Assembly (NCBI RefSeq): GCF_023516715.1
Contig: NZ_JAMGSI010000001.1
Coordinates: 496,001-560,000 of the forward strand
Direction of reading: 5' to 3'
Length of the DNA stretch: 64,000 bases
Origin: Akkermansia massiliensis
GTDB lineage: Bacteria > Verrucomicrobiota > Verrucomicrobiia > Verrucomicrobiales > Akkermansiaceae
The position numbers and the translations under genes were made by a program. Numbering within the stretch: the stretch's first letter is position 1; every line of letters begins with the position of its first letter. Below are positions 1 to 8,027 of this stretch, in pieces. The notes beneath the pieces were generated by a model, which was not told where the DNA came from, searched no databases, and was given only the letters and a program-made list of their open reading frames with translations.

Positions 1-94
1 AGGGCCGCGGGGGGCTGCGGCAATCCCCGGATGGGCAGGACAAATCCGGGCAGTTTCCGCGGACCGGGAATTGTTCATGCGCCGGGCCGGAGCC

Positions 95-247
95 TTATTC
101 CTCCGGGTCCTCCGGCATGGGAGGGGTGGGGCTGCCCAGGTGTTCCGTCTCCTTGGGAGTGGAGAGCACCTTGTAATACGCCCATGCGGCGGCGGTCAAT
201 ACGCCGCCGATGGAAACGATCATGGTTAGCCAGCCGGTAAGGGACAT
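95..247 (-). CDS. Small single-pass membrane protein (50 aa)
   Basis: This short frame encodes 50 residues: a hydrophobic span at about residues 5-25 (start MSLTGWLTM), a basic YYKVL segment, then an acidic Pro/Glu-rich tail ending PEDPEE. It starts 2 nt after the stop of the DUF3472 gene. An AGGAG sits about 14 nt upstream, inside the end of that gene, so the two are probably co-transcribed. The single helix with a short charged tail resembles the small accessory subunits of sodium-coupled transporters (MetS-like), but no transporter gene lies upstream and the window ends at base 1 downstream. Function is unknown. I see no gene in bases 1-94. Confidence 0.6.
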   Translation of the reverse strand: MSLTGWLTMIVSIGGVLTAAAWAYYKVLSTPKETEHLGSPTPPMPEDPEE

Positions 248-249
248 GA

Positions 250-1140
250 TTATTTGATGTTCTCCTGAACGAGCCTGGTGACGACTTCATCAGGCTGGAC
301 AGGATTGGCATCCTGGGGCAGGGGACGGTTCTGGAACAGTTTGAAATCCGTCATTTTTGTTTCTCCGCCCGTCTGGAGCAGAACGGAACCGTTGGGCTGG
401 ATGTCTGCCATGACGTTGGTGGAGGGGGTGGGATCGCCGGTGAACGTCACGCTGGTGTTGGGGTGCCATTTGCCGTCCTTGTATGCGAAGCTGGGGCCGA
501 AGAAGGCGCCGCGGGCTTTCTTGGCGGATTCAAAGTTGCGCATGAAGTCTTCCACGAATCCGACGGAGAAGGAAAGTTCCTTTTCCGAGGAATGCGTTTT
601 CCATTTGGAAATGAGGTCCCAGGACTTGTCCTTGTTGTTGAAGTAGTAGCCGCTGATTTCCTTGAATTTCCCCATCTTTTTGACGCAGACGAGGAAACGC
701 ATGTTTTCCCCGACGGTCCAGGGATAGTCCACGAAGCTCTGGCCGCCCGTTCCTTCGCCGCCGAAGCGGCCGGAGCGCGCGTTTTCACCCAGCTTTACCA
801 GTTTGGTGCGCTCTTCTTCCGGCACGCTGTTGGGGTTGTCCCCATGGGCCACCGGGTCCCAGATGGAAAAGATGATGACTTTTTTACCGTTGGACTGTTC
901 CTGAAAGCCGATGTAGCCGTCGTCAAAATTCATGGCGCAGAAGTAGGTGCCCGGAACGGATGTCTTGGCTTTCACTTCATTGTACAGGGCGCTCGCCTGG
1001 GCCGGGTGGCCCTGCTGCATGACATGGACGGAACGGCACTGGCGTTTTGCCAGCAGTTCCGGGTCTTCCTGGGCATGCAGGAGAGTGGTTCCGGAGAACA
1101 GGGCGGCGCAAACGACGGCTGTGGCGGAGAAAAGACGCAT
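250..1140 (-). CDS. Secreted DUF3472 domain protein
   Basis: The product is 296 residues with a clear signal peptide (MRLFSATAVVCAALFSG, cleavage near LHA-QED). The frame extends 20 codons upstream, but the ATG at 1140 is preferred because it opens the signal peptide. The body carries the DUF3472 hallmarks: a YIGFQ strand, VIIFSIWDP, the glycine run GRFGGEGTGGQS, and WTVGENMRFLV. These are typical of secreted beta-rich proteins, often found with carbohydrate-binding modules, whose biochemical role is not established. It is likely periplasmic or surface exposed. It is followed at once by a 50-residue membrane protein in a probable two-gene operon. An inverted repeat at 1202-1221 lies in its upstream region. 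Confidence 0.8.
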   Translation of the reverse strand: MRLFSATAVVCAALFSGTTLLHAQEDPELLAKRQCRSVHVMQQGHPAQASALYNEVKAKTSVPGTYFCAMNFDDGYIGFQEQSNGKKVIIFSIWDPVAHGDNPNSVPEEERTKLVKLGENARSGRFGGEGTGGQSFVDYPWTVGENMRFLVCVKKMGKFKEISGYYFNNKDKSWDLISKWKTHSSEKELSFSVGFVEDFMRNFESAKKARGAFFGPSFAYKDGKWHPNTSVTFTGDPTPSTNVMADIQPNGSVLLQTGGETKMTDFKLFQNRPLPQDANPVQPDEVVTRLVQENIK

Positions 1141-1201
1141 GGTTTTGAATGATTGATTGATGGTTGGCCGCTCTCCGTCCGGAGGGATGGAGGCTAGCAA
1201 A

Positions 1202-1221
1202 TAATTAGTACGGGCTAATTA
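1202..1221. promoter_or_regulatory. Inverted repeat, possible operator (TTAG-N6-CTAA)
   Basis: TAATTAG-TACGGG-CTAATTA has perfect 7-bp arms around a 6-bp spacer, 62-81 bp upstream of the DUF3472 start. It has the geometry of a dimeric repressor or activator site. A palindrome with the same TTAG-N6-CTAA core lies upstream of nuoD (14567-14588). No regulator is encoded nearby, so the binding protein is unknown. Confidence 0.35.
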
Positions 1222-1458
1222 CGTTTGCCCTGTGGGAAATCTCGCATGGAAACTGCACTTTTTTCAAGATTTTTTCGGCATGAGCATTCCGGAGAAATTC
1301 ATGAAACTGGGGGAGAACCGCAAGCCTTTACGGCAACCGGAATTGCATATCCGGAAGGACGCCCCCATGATGTGGTCTTCCATTTGTTTGCTTTCGTTCA
1401 ATGCGGCTGATTGATTCCTTTAACTGCCGCAAAGGCCCGCGGCGCTTCCGGAATGAAG

Positions 1459-1491
1459 AAGGCCGTCCCGCGCGGATGCGGGAACGGCCTT
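1459..1491 (-). terminator. Probable terminator of the nuo operon
   Basis: AAGGCCGTCCCGC and GCGGGAACGGCCTT form a strong stem with one bulged base and a short loop, 27 bp past the nuoN stop. Read on the minus strand it is followed only by the mildly T-rich CTTCATTCC, so it is a weak match to an intrinsic terminator. Confidence 0.45.
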
Positions 1492-1517
1492 CGGGATGAT
1501 GAACGGGAAGTGTCGTT

Positions 1518-2900
1518 CTACCGGATGGGGTTCAGGAAGAGGGGCATCAGGCCTCCCAGCACGATGAAGATGGAGAAGGCCGCCAGCATCACTCCGGAAA
1601 TGACGGGAACCTGTACGGGGTCCGCGTCTTCTGCGGGCTTGTCCCAGTACATGGAGCGGATGACCTTGAAGTAGTAATAGAAGCCGGAGGCCGCGCAGAT
1701 GATCATGACGGGGAGCATCCAGCTCAGGTACAGGCCCGTGTTGATGACGTGCACGAAGGAGATCATTTTGGCGAAGAAGCCGGCCGTCAGAGGCACGCCC
1801 GCCAGGGAGGCGAACATGATGGTGATGGCCAGGGCCAGCCGGGGATTGGTCTTGCCCAGGCCGCGGAAGGCGGAGATTTCCTCGCTCCCGCGCTGGATGC
1901 GGATCATGGCGAGGGCGAAGAAGGCGCCGAAGGTCATGACCAGGTACACGGCCAGGTAGAACGGGGCGTTCGGGGCAAGCCGCCCATCCACGGTGCCGAT
2001 GAAGAGGGGAAGGATGAAGCCGGCCTGCGCGATGGAGGAATAACCCATCATGCGCTTCAGGTTGGTCTGCGGAATGGCGCCCAGGTTGCCCACCAGCAGC
2101 GTAGCCGCAGCCATCAGGGCCACGACGAATTCAACGGGGGGCAATGCGGCGAAGGGAGCCAGAATGATGTTGAGCAGGGCGAAGCCGGCCACCTTGGAGG
2201 CTACGGAAAGGAAAGCCGTCACCGGAGTGGGTGCGCCCTGGTATACGTCCGGAATCCACAATTGCATGGGAACCGCGCCGATTTTGAAGGCCGTGCCGAG
2301 CAGCAGCATGGCGAGGGCCAGGTACATGGCGGGGGCCGTCTGGCCCGCCAGCGCGTGGCTGACGATGGCTCCGTCATAGATGAAGGTTCCCGTGACGCCG
2401 AAGTACCAGGCCAGGCCGAAGACGAGGAAGCCCGTGCTGACGGCGCCCAGAATCAGGTACTTGATGCCCGCTTCCGTGGAGCCCAGGTTCCGGCGGAAGT
2501 AGCCCACCATGATGAAGGAGCTCAGGGTAAGCACTTCTAGGGAGACGAACAGTTCCACCAGGTTGGAGGCTTTGCACAGGGAGGTGATGCCCACGCAGGC
2601 CAGCAGGGGAAGGATGTAGAATTCCCCCGTGCCGTCCTGGGACTTGGAGTCGTTGGAAGAGAGGTTGATGACGGCCCGGAAGTCCACGGACAGCAGCAGG
2701 GTGACTGCCGTGGCGACAAGCGCCAGGATGATGTAGACGTTGTCATAGAGTCCCCCCATGTAGAAGGGGAGCATCGCCAGGGCACCCGCCGCGCCAATCA
2801 GCCCGAAGACGAATTTGGGCGTCTTTTTGCAGAAGGTCTCGGCCAGGGGCATAAGCATCGCCAGGCCGGCCAGGATGAATTCCGGAATATACGCTTGCAT
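1518..2900 (-). CDS. nuoN: NADH-quinone oxidoreductase subunit N
   Basis: NuoN is one of the three antiporter-like proton-pumping subunits in the membrane arm of complex I. The 460 residues are nearly all transmembrane helices. Key pumping residues are visible: Glu122 in the TM5 segment LFVSLEVLTLSSF, Lys206 in GTAFKIGAVPMQLW, and Lys236 in LSVASKVAGF. The loop WIPDVYQGAPTPV is diagnostic of the Mrp/Nuo antiporter family. It is the last gene of the nuoD-N operon, 47 nt downstream of nuoM, and its length is close to the family norm (about 480). Confidence 0.95.
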   Translation of the reverse strand: MQAYIPEFILAGLAMLMPLAETFCKKTPKFVFGLIGAAGALAMLPFYMGGLYDNVYIILALVATAVTLLLSVDFRAVINLSSNDSKSQDGTGEFYILPLLACVGITSLCKASNLVELFVSLEVLTLSSFIMVGYFRRNLGSTEAGIKYLILGAVSTGFLVFGLAWYFGVTGTFIYDGAIVSHALAGQTAPAMYLALAMLLLGTAFKIGAVPMQLWIPDVYQGAPTPVTAFLSVASKVAGFALLNIILAPFAALPPVEFVVALMAAATLLVGNLGAIPQTNLKRMMGYSSIAQAGFILPLFIGTVDGRLAPNAPFYLAVYLVMTFGAFFALAMIRIQRGSEEISAFRGLGKTNPRLALAITIMFASLAGVPLTAGFFAKMISFVHVINTGLYLSWMLPVMIICAASGFYYYFKVIRSMYWDKPAEDADPVQVPVISGVMLAAFSIFIVLGGLMPLFLNPIR

Positions 2901-2947
2901 GGGTAAAAGAAGATCGGGTTAAACTTGGATTGTATTCGGAAGGGGAA

Positions 2948-4372
2948 TCAGGAGAAGAACTGGAGCACCAGCGTGGGGAAGAAGCCGAAGACCGCCAGGG
3001 TGATCGTCAGGAAGTAGTTGGCCGCCCGTTCGGAAGGCAGCAGTTCCGTGGCGTAGGCTGCGGCCTTGGAGAGGTCCCCCTGGAAGATGTTGCGGTAGGC
3101 CCTCAGCATGTACACCGCGCCGATGACCAGGCCCCAGAGGCACAGAATGGTGGCGATCTGGACAGGGCCAAAGCTGTCGTTAAATCCGGCGAAGCCGGAG
3201 AAGAAGACCATGAATTCCCCCGGGAAGTTGGCGAGGCCGGGGAGGCCGATGGAGGCCATGCCCGCCAGGCCGAAGACGAAGGCCATGCGCGGCAGTCTGG
3301 TGCTCAGGCCGCCCAGGGAGTTGATTTCCAGCGTGCCGGTCTGCTTTTCAATCTGTCCGCAGAGCAGGAAGAGCAGGGCGATGGTCAGGCCGTGGGCCAG
3401 CATCAGCAGGGCGGCCCCTTTCAGCGCCCAGGGGTTGGCTTCCGCGGAACCGGAGGCCACCAGGGCGGCGAAGGCCAGGAAGATGTAGCCCATGTGCATC
3501 ACGGAGGAGTTGCCCAGGAGCAGATCCAGCCTCTTCTGGTTGACGGTTACGTAGCCTACCCAGATGACGTTGCAGACGAGCAGGACAAGGAGGATGTTCG
3601 TCCAGGGGAGGAAGCCAGTTTCCATCAGCGGCTGGAACATGAAGAGTCCGTACAGGCCGAACTTCTTGAGCACGCCCGCATGCATCATCGCCACCGGAGC
3701 GGGGGCGGAGGCATACGCGGGGGCTGCCCAGGAGTGGAAGGGGAAGAGGGAAATCAGCGTGCCGAACCCGGCGATCAGCAGGGCGCCGATGAGTTCCGCG
3801 TGGGCGAGCTCACGGCCGCCGGCCATGAAGTCTTTCAATCCGGAGAAGGTGAAGCCCGCCTGCGTGCCGATCATCAGCAGGGCGGCCAGCAGCACCATGG
3901 AGGCAAGCCCCAGGTAAAGCGTGGCTCGCCAGGCCGTGGTGCGGCGGTCGCCGCGTCCGTACAGGCCGATCATCACGAAGGTGGGGATGAGGGCCAGCTC
4001 ATGGAAGGCGAAGAAGGAGATGATGTTGTCGGACAGGAAGGCCCCGGTGGCGCCCGCGGAAATCAGCAGGGCGGAGTTGTACCAGGAGGCTTCCCCTCCC
4101 TTGGGCGGGTTGGTTCCCAGCACGGTGGCGAAGGTCACCAGGATGGTCAGCAGCAGCATCACTTTGGCCAGGGCCGGGGCCAAGGTGAGCTGGAGGTCCA
4201 TCCCTTCAAAGCGGGACCAGCAGGAGGAGCAGCCGTCAAAGCTAACCAGGGCCCAGATGCCGAGGGCCAGCGTCAGCGCGGCGCTGAGCAGGGCTGTCGG
4301 GCGTGCGGGCGCCTTGCACAGACCGATGAGGGCCGTGGCAATCAGAGGAATGAGAACAAGCCAGATAAGCAT
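2948..4372 (-). CDS. nuoM: NADH-quinone oxidoreductase subunit M
   Basis: NuoM is the middle antiporter-like subunit of the complex I membrane arm. The 474 residues form about 14 helices. The TM5 glutamate is present (Glu125 in FFAFHELALIP) and so is the TM8 lysine pair (MHAGVLKKFGLYGL). At the position of the TM7 lysine, nine residues before the Trp of the PFHSW motif, this protein has Leu206, and the usual WLPDAH motif reads WAAPAY. The call rests on operon position between nuoL and nuoN and on overall similarity. The substitution matters because this lysine is considered central to proton transfer. Spacing to nuoL is 21 nt. Confidence 0.92.
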   Translation of the reverse strand: MLIWLVLIPLIATALIGLCKAPARPTALLSAALTLALGIWALVSFDGCSSCWSRFEGMDLQLTLAPALAKVMLLLTILVTFATVLGTNPPKGGEASWYNSALLISAGATGAFLSDNIISFFAFHELALIPTFVMIGLYGRGDRRTTAWRATLYLGLASMVLLAALLMIGTQAGFTFSGLKDFMAGGRELAHAELIGALLIAGFGTLISLFPFHSWAAPAYASAPAPVAMMHAGVLKKFGLYGLFMFQPLMETGFLPWTNILLVLLVCNVIWVGYVTVNQKRLDLLLGNSSVMHMGYIFLAFAALVASGSAEANPWALKGAALLMLAHGLTIALLFLLCGQIEKQTGTLEINSLGGLSTRLPRMAFVFGLAGMASIGLPGLANFPGEFMVFFSGFAGFNDSFGPVQIATILCLWGLVIGAVYMLRAYRNIFQGDLSKAAAYATELLPSERAANYFLTITLAVFGFFPTLVLQFFS

Positions 4373-4393
4373 GGTGTGTGATTGGTTGGTAGG

Positions 4394-6226
4394 TTAGCAG
4401 GAATAGAAGACGGTGAAGTAGATGACCAGGAGCAGGCCGATGCCGAAGAGGGCCGTGTAGGCGGCCATGCTGCCGGACTGGAGGCGGCGCAGCAGGGACC
4501 CGACGGCGGCGGTCAGCCGCGCCAGGCCGCCCACGATGAGGCCGGAGATGATGAACTGGTCCATGAAGTCGATGATGGCGGCCAGGGAGCCCTGGATGCC
4601 CCTGACCAGCACCTTGTCATAGAACCAGTCAATGTAGAGGCGGTTGGCGAGGGCGCGGGAGACGGCATTGCCGGAGAGCTTGTCGGAGGCCGGGGAGCCC
4701 GCATAGAAGACGGCCGCCAGCAGGATGCCGAGCACCAGCGCGCCCATGGAGACGTAGAAGGGCATGCCGATATGGAAGCTTTCGGAAACGAACCCGTTGA
4801 AGGGCACCAGCCTGTCAGCCATGAAGCCGTAGCCGGAGATGAGGGCCAGCACGGCCAGAATCAGCAGGGGAACCAGCATGAGGCCGCCCACTTCCGTGGC
4901 GTGTTCCGAGCTGTGGCTGCGGCTCTTGCCGAAGAAGACCACGAAGATCACGCGCATCATGTAGAAGGTGGTCAGCAGGGCCACGCCCGCGCCGATCCAG
5001 AAGAAGACCGGGTTTTTGTGCAGGGCGGCTTCCAGAATGGCTTCCTTGGAGAAGAAGCCGGACGTGAACGGAATGGCGACCAGCGCCATGGTCGCGATGA
5101 TGAAGGTAAGGGAGGTCAGCTTCATGCGCTTCATGATGCCGCCCATTTTCCAGATGTCCTGTTCATGGTGGCAGGCGAAGATGATGGCGCCCGCGCCCAG
5201 GAAGAGCAGGGCCTTGAACCAGGCATGGGTGAAGAGGTGGAACATGGCCGCTTCCCCGGCCAGCAGGCCCAGGGCCATGACCATGTAGCCCAGCTGGGAG
5301 AGGGTGGAGTAGGCCAGCACGCGCTTGATGTCATTCTGCTGGGTGGCCATGAAGGCGGCGATGACGGCCGTGACGGCGCCGATGACGGCAATGACGTTGC
5401 AGGCTAGGGCGGGGAAGGCTTCCACGCCGATGGAGTACTGGACGCGCACCATCATGTACACCCCGGCGGCCACCATGGTGGCCGCATGGATCAGGGCGGA
5501 GACGGGGGTGGGGCCTTCCATGGCGTCCGGAAGCCACACGTGCAGCGGGAACTGGGCGGATTTGCCCACCGCCCCGCAGAAGAGGCACAGCACCGTGATG
5601 TTCAGCAGGGTTTCACTGAGGCCCGCGGGCATTTCCATCAGGCTGAAGTCCAGCGTGTTGGTCAGCGCCCAGAGGGTCAGGATGCCGATCAGGAAGCCGA
5701 AGTCCCCCACGCGGTTGCAGATGAAGGCCTTTTTGGCAGCGTTTGCGGCGGCGTCCCTGGTGTACCAGTGGCCGATGAGCAGGTAGGAGGAAAGGCCCAC
5801 CAGCTCCCAGAAGATGAAGGTCATGGCGATGTTGTTCGCCAGGACGATGCCCGTCATGGAGAACATGAAGAGGCTCAGGCTTGCGAAGTAGCGCGTTTTC
5901 GCCTTGTCGTCCGCCATGTAGCTCAGGGAGAAGATGTGGACCAGCAGGCCGATGCCCGTGACCACCAGCATCATGCGGGTGGAAAGGGGGTCCAGCACAA
6001 AGCCCAGGTCAACGGAAAAGACGTCGGAGATCGGAAGCCAGGAGAAGGAGTCCGAGCCGGTCTGGTCCAGCAGGCCCAGGGAAAGAACGAAGGTCGCCAG
6101 GCAGGAGAAGGTGGAGGTGAGGGCCGCGACGTTCGGACGCCGGGTCAGCAGGAACCAGTTGAAGGCGGCTACGACCAGCGGCAGGAAGAGCAGGAGCCAG
6201 GTGTATTGAATATCAATATTAAACAT
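4394..6226 (-). CDS. nuoL: NADH-quinone oxidoreductase subunit L
   Basis: NuoL is the distal antiporter-like subunit with the long lateral helix. The frame is open further upstream, but that part is out-of-frame coding for nuoK. The ATG at 6226 (MFNIDIQYTW) gives 610 residues, close to the E. coli length of 613. Visible motifs are FIFWELVGLSSYLLIG with the TM5 Glu, GAVGKSAQFPLHVWLPDAM with the TM7 Lys, and EGPTPVSALIHAATMVAAG. It lies 23 nt downstream of nuoK. The C-terminal helices after about residue 480 match the lateral-helix region. Confidence 0.95.
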   Translation of the reverse strand: MFNIDIQYTWLLLFLPLVVAAFNWFLLTRRPNVAALTSTFSCLATFVLSLGLLDQTGSDSFSWLPISDVFSVDLGFVLDPLSTRMMLVVTGIGLLVHIFSLSYMADDKAKTRYFASLSLFMFSMTGIVLANNIAMTFIFWELVGLSSYLLIGHWYTRDAAANAAKKAFICNRVGDFGFLIGILTLWALTNTLDFSLMEMPAGLSETLLNITVLCLFCGAVGKSAQFPLHVWLPDAMEGPTPVSALIHAATMVAAGVYMMVRVQYSIGVEAFPALACNVIAVIGAVTAVIAAFMATQQNDIKRVLAYSTLSQLGYMVMALGLLAGEAAMFHLFTHAWFKALLFLGAGAIIFACHHEQDIWKMGGIMKRMKLTSLTFIIATMALVAIPFTSGFFSKEAILEAALHKNPVFFWIGAGVALLTTFYMMRVIFVVFFGKSRSHSSEHATEVGGLMLVPLLILAVLALISGYGFMADRLVPFNGFVSESFHIGMPFYVSMGALVLGILLAAVFYAGSPASDKLSGNAVSRALANRLYIDWFYDKVLVRGIQGSLAAIIDFMDQFIISGLIVGGLARLTAAVGSLLRRLQSGSMAAYTALFGIGLLLVIYFTVFYSC

Positions 6227-6249
6227 GTTCTTGAAGTGGTATGTTGCTC

Positions 6250-6567
6250 TTAGTCTTTCAGCGTGTTGAGGTCCTGCGTGCTGGCCGTGCGCCTGGCCCG
6301 GTACAGGGAGACGATGAGGGCCAGCCCGATGGCTACTTCCGCCGCGGCGATGGTCAGGATGAAGATGGAGAGGGCCTGTCCGTCGTAATTGGGCAGCCCC
6401 ATGGTGCCCTGGGCGCGTGAAAACGCCACCAGTGACAGGTTGGCCGCGCTGAGCATCATTTCCAGGCACATGAAGATGACGATGATGTCACGCCGGACAA
6501 TCACCCCCATCAGGCCGATGGCGAACAGGACGCCGGAGAGGATCAGGTAATGCGTAAGAGGTATCAT
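6250..6567 (-). CDS. nuoK: NADH-quinone oxidoreductase subunit K
   Basis: NuoK is a 105-residue, three-helix membrane subunit of complex I (usual length 100-105). The conserved membrane glutamates are present in FMCLEMMLSAANLSLV and in TIAAAEVAIGLALIV. Gene order J-K-L supports the call. It sits 27 nt after nuoJ and 23 nt before nuoL. Nothing unusual is visible. Confidence 0.96.
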   Translation of the reverse strand: MIPLTHYLILSGVLFAIGLMGVIVRRDIIVIFMCLEMMLSAANLSLVAFSRAQGTMGLPNYDGQALSIFILTIAAAEVAIGLALIVSLYRARRTASTQDLNTLKD

Positions 6568-6594
6568 GATGATGGCTGTGGTAAGGGGTTCGGG

Positions 6595-7395
6595 TTATTT
6601 GCCGAAGGGGCGGCGGCTCAGCACGACGACGCCGATGGAGGCCACCAGCAGGGCCAGCCCGGCGATGACCAGGCTCCGGTTGTATTTGTCAAACAGGGTG
6701 CGGCCCAGCAGGGCGGTATCCGGGAATTCCCCGTTGTCTATTTCCGCGCGGATGGTGGTGCCTTCCGGATAGAGGTGTGCGGAACATTGGGGGGAGAGGG
6801 GAGGGAGGGTGATGGACGGTGCTATGCCGCAGGTGGAATGGAGCAATTGGTCAAGAGATGTCTTGGTGATGGCATAGTCCGATCCTCGTGTGCATCCGCC
6901 GGAAGCAACGCAGGGTTTCTGCGCGCATTCCCCGGAAAGGTTGTTGGTTTCCGTTTTCCCGGAATTGGCGCTGTCCTGGCCGATCTTCAGATCGTTCCAC
7001 GCCTGTTCCGCGGTGGCCATCGGGCAGCGGTGCGTTTCCTTCGCGCCGGGCAGGGAGTAGATGATGCCGATGAGCTGGCCGAGGAAGAGGCCGGCGATGA
7101 TGACGCCGATGGCGACGGAGACGGGCCGCCGGAAGGGGGAGGTTTCCCGCTTCACGTTCAGCAGCATGATGATGAACGCGAAGAGCACCATGATGGCTCC
7201 GGCGTATACCAGAATCTGGAGAATGCCCAGGAAGTGGGCGCCCAGCCCGATCATGACGGCGGCCGTGGCTCCGAAGGAGAGGGCCATCATCATGGCGGAG
7301 GAAACGGGGTTGCGCATGAAGACGACCATCAGGGACAGGATCACGGCCAGGGCCCCGAAGACGTAAAAGAGTATGTCACTGGCAAAAATGTTCAT
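6595..7395 (-). CDS. nuoJ: NADH-quinone oxidoreductase subunit J with a Cys-rich insertion
   Basis: NuoJ is a five-helix membrane subunit. Its core (ILVYAGAIMVLFAFIIMLLN at residues 61-80) is unmistakable. At 266 residues it is much longer than usual (about 165-200). The excess is a hydrophilic segment at about residues 118-225, between TM4 and TM5, with six cysteines (124, 157, 162, 168, 189, 204). The basic loops KRETSPFRR (after TM3) and RRPFGK (C-terminus) should be cytoplasmic by the positive-inside rule. That places the insertion on the periplasmic side, where disulfides could form. It lies 36 nt after nuoI. Confidence 0.92.
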   Translation of the reverse strand: MNIFASDILFYVFGALAVILSLMVVFMRNPVSSAMMMALSFGATAAVMIGLGAHFLGILQILVYAGAIMVLFAFIIMLLNVKRETSPFRRPVSVAIGVIIAGLFLGQLIGIIYSLPGAKETHRCPMATAEQAWNDLKIGQDSANSGKTETNNLSGECAQKPCVASGGCTRGSDYAITKTSLDQLLHSTCGIAPSITLPPLSPQCSAHLYPEGTTIRAEIDNGEFPDTALLGRTLFDKYNRSLVIAGLALLVASIGVVVLSRRPFGK

Positions 7396-7431
7396 AACGT
7401 ACGGAAATTGGAGTGAATGTTTCGGGGTGAT

Positions 7432-7995
7432 TTATTTGTATTGGTTCCACTTGTTGACCAGTCCCTTGCGGGTGCCCCCCATTTCGTAGAGCTTGGCCTT
7501 GTTGTGGATGGCCTGGGCCTTGTCCGTGGGGGTGAACAGGTAGTCCTGGCTCATGAAGATGGCCTGTTCCGGGCAGGCTTCCTCGCACATGCCGCAGTAG
7601 ATGCAGCGGAGCATGTCGATCTGGAATTCCCTGGGCGCTTTTTCCACCTTGCCCCAGGGGCCTTCCTTGATGGCGCCGGGGGTGATGGTGATGGCGCGGG
7701 CAGGGCAGATGAATTCGCAGAGCTGGCAGGACACGCAGCGTTCGCGGCCGTCTTCCCCCTTCACCAGGACGGGAGCCCCGCGGTAGTATTCCGGCAGGTG
7801 CTTGTCCCACCGGAATTCCGGGTACTGCATCGTGACGCCTATGCCGGAGCCGGCCAGTTCCTTCTTGTTGCGGGATTTGCCCAGCAGAGCCAGAACGAGG
7901 TGCTTGATGGTGATCCAGAGACCGCCAAGGATGGATTGCAAGTAGAACCGCTCTCCGAGGGAAATCTTCGGGCGCTTGATCGTTTTGAAGGCCAT
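7432..7995 (-). CDS. nuoI: NADH-quinone oxidoreductase subunit I (ferredoxin-like)
   Basis: NuoI carries the two [4Fe-4S] clusters N6a and N6b that hand electrons from NuoG to NuoB. Two ferredoxin motifs are present, CVSCQLCEFICP and CIYCGMCEEACP, in a 187-residue protein of normal length with a basic N-terminus (MAFKTIKRPK) expected to dock on the membrane arm. It is flanked by nuoH and nuoJ in the usual order. Confidence 0.96.
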   Translation of the reverse strand: MAFKTIKRPKISLGERFYLQSILGGLWITIKHLVLALLGKSRNKKELAGSGIGVTMQYPEFRWDKHLPEYYRGAPVLVKGEDGRERCVSCQLCEFICPARAITITPGAIKEGPWGKVEKAPREFQIDMLRCIYCGMCEEACPEQAIFMSQDYLFTPTDKAQAIHNKAKLYEMGGTRKGLVNKWNQYK

Positions 7996-8027
7996 AATAG
8001 TGATGTTGTCGGGATGAAGAAGGTTGA

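Larger units (their letters stand above)
1141..1517. other. Intergenic region between nuoN and the DUF3472 gene
   Basis: This 377-bp stretch holds the inverted repeat at 1202-1221 and a hairpin at 1459-1491. Short open frames on the plus strand (around 1225-1414) lack ribosome binding sites and protein-like composition. I see no further gene. Confidence 0.5.

Noticed and set aside
2930-4381. Long plus-strand open frame antisense to nuoM
   Set aside because: It is the mirror of nuoM codons. The product is Gly/Glu/Gln/His-rich low-complexity sequence without start signals, typical of antisense frames in GC-rich genes.
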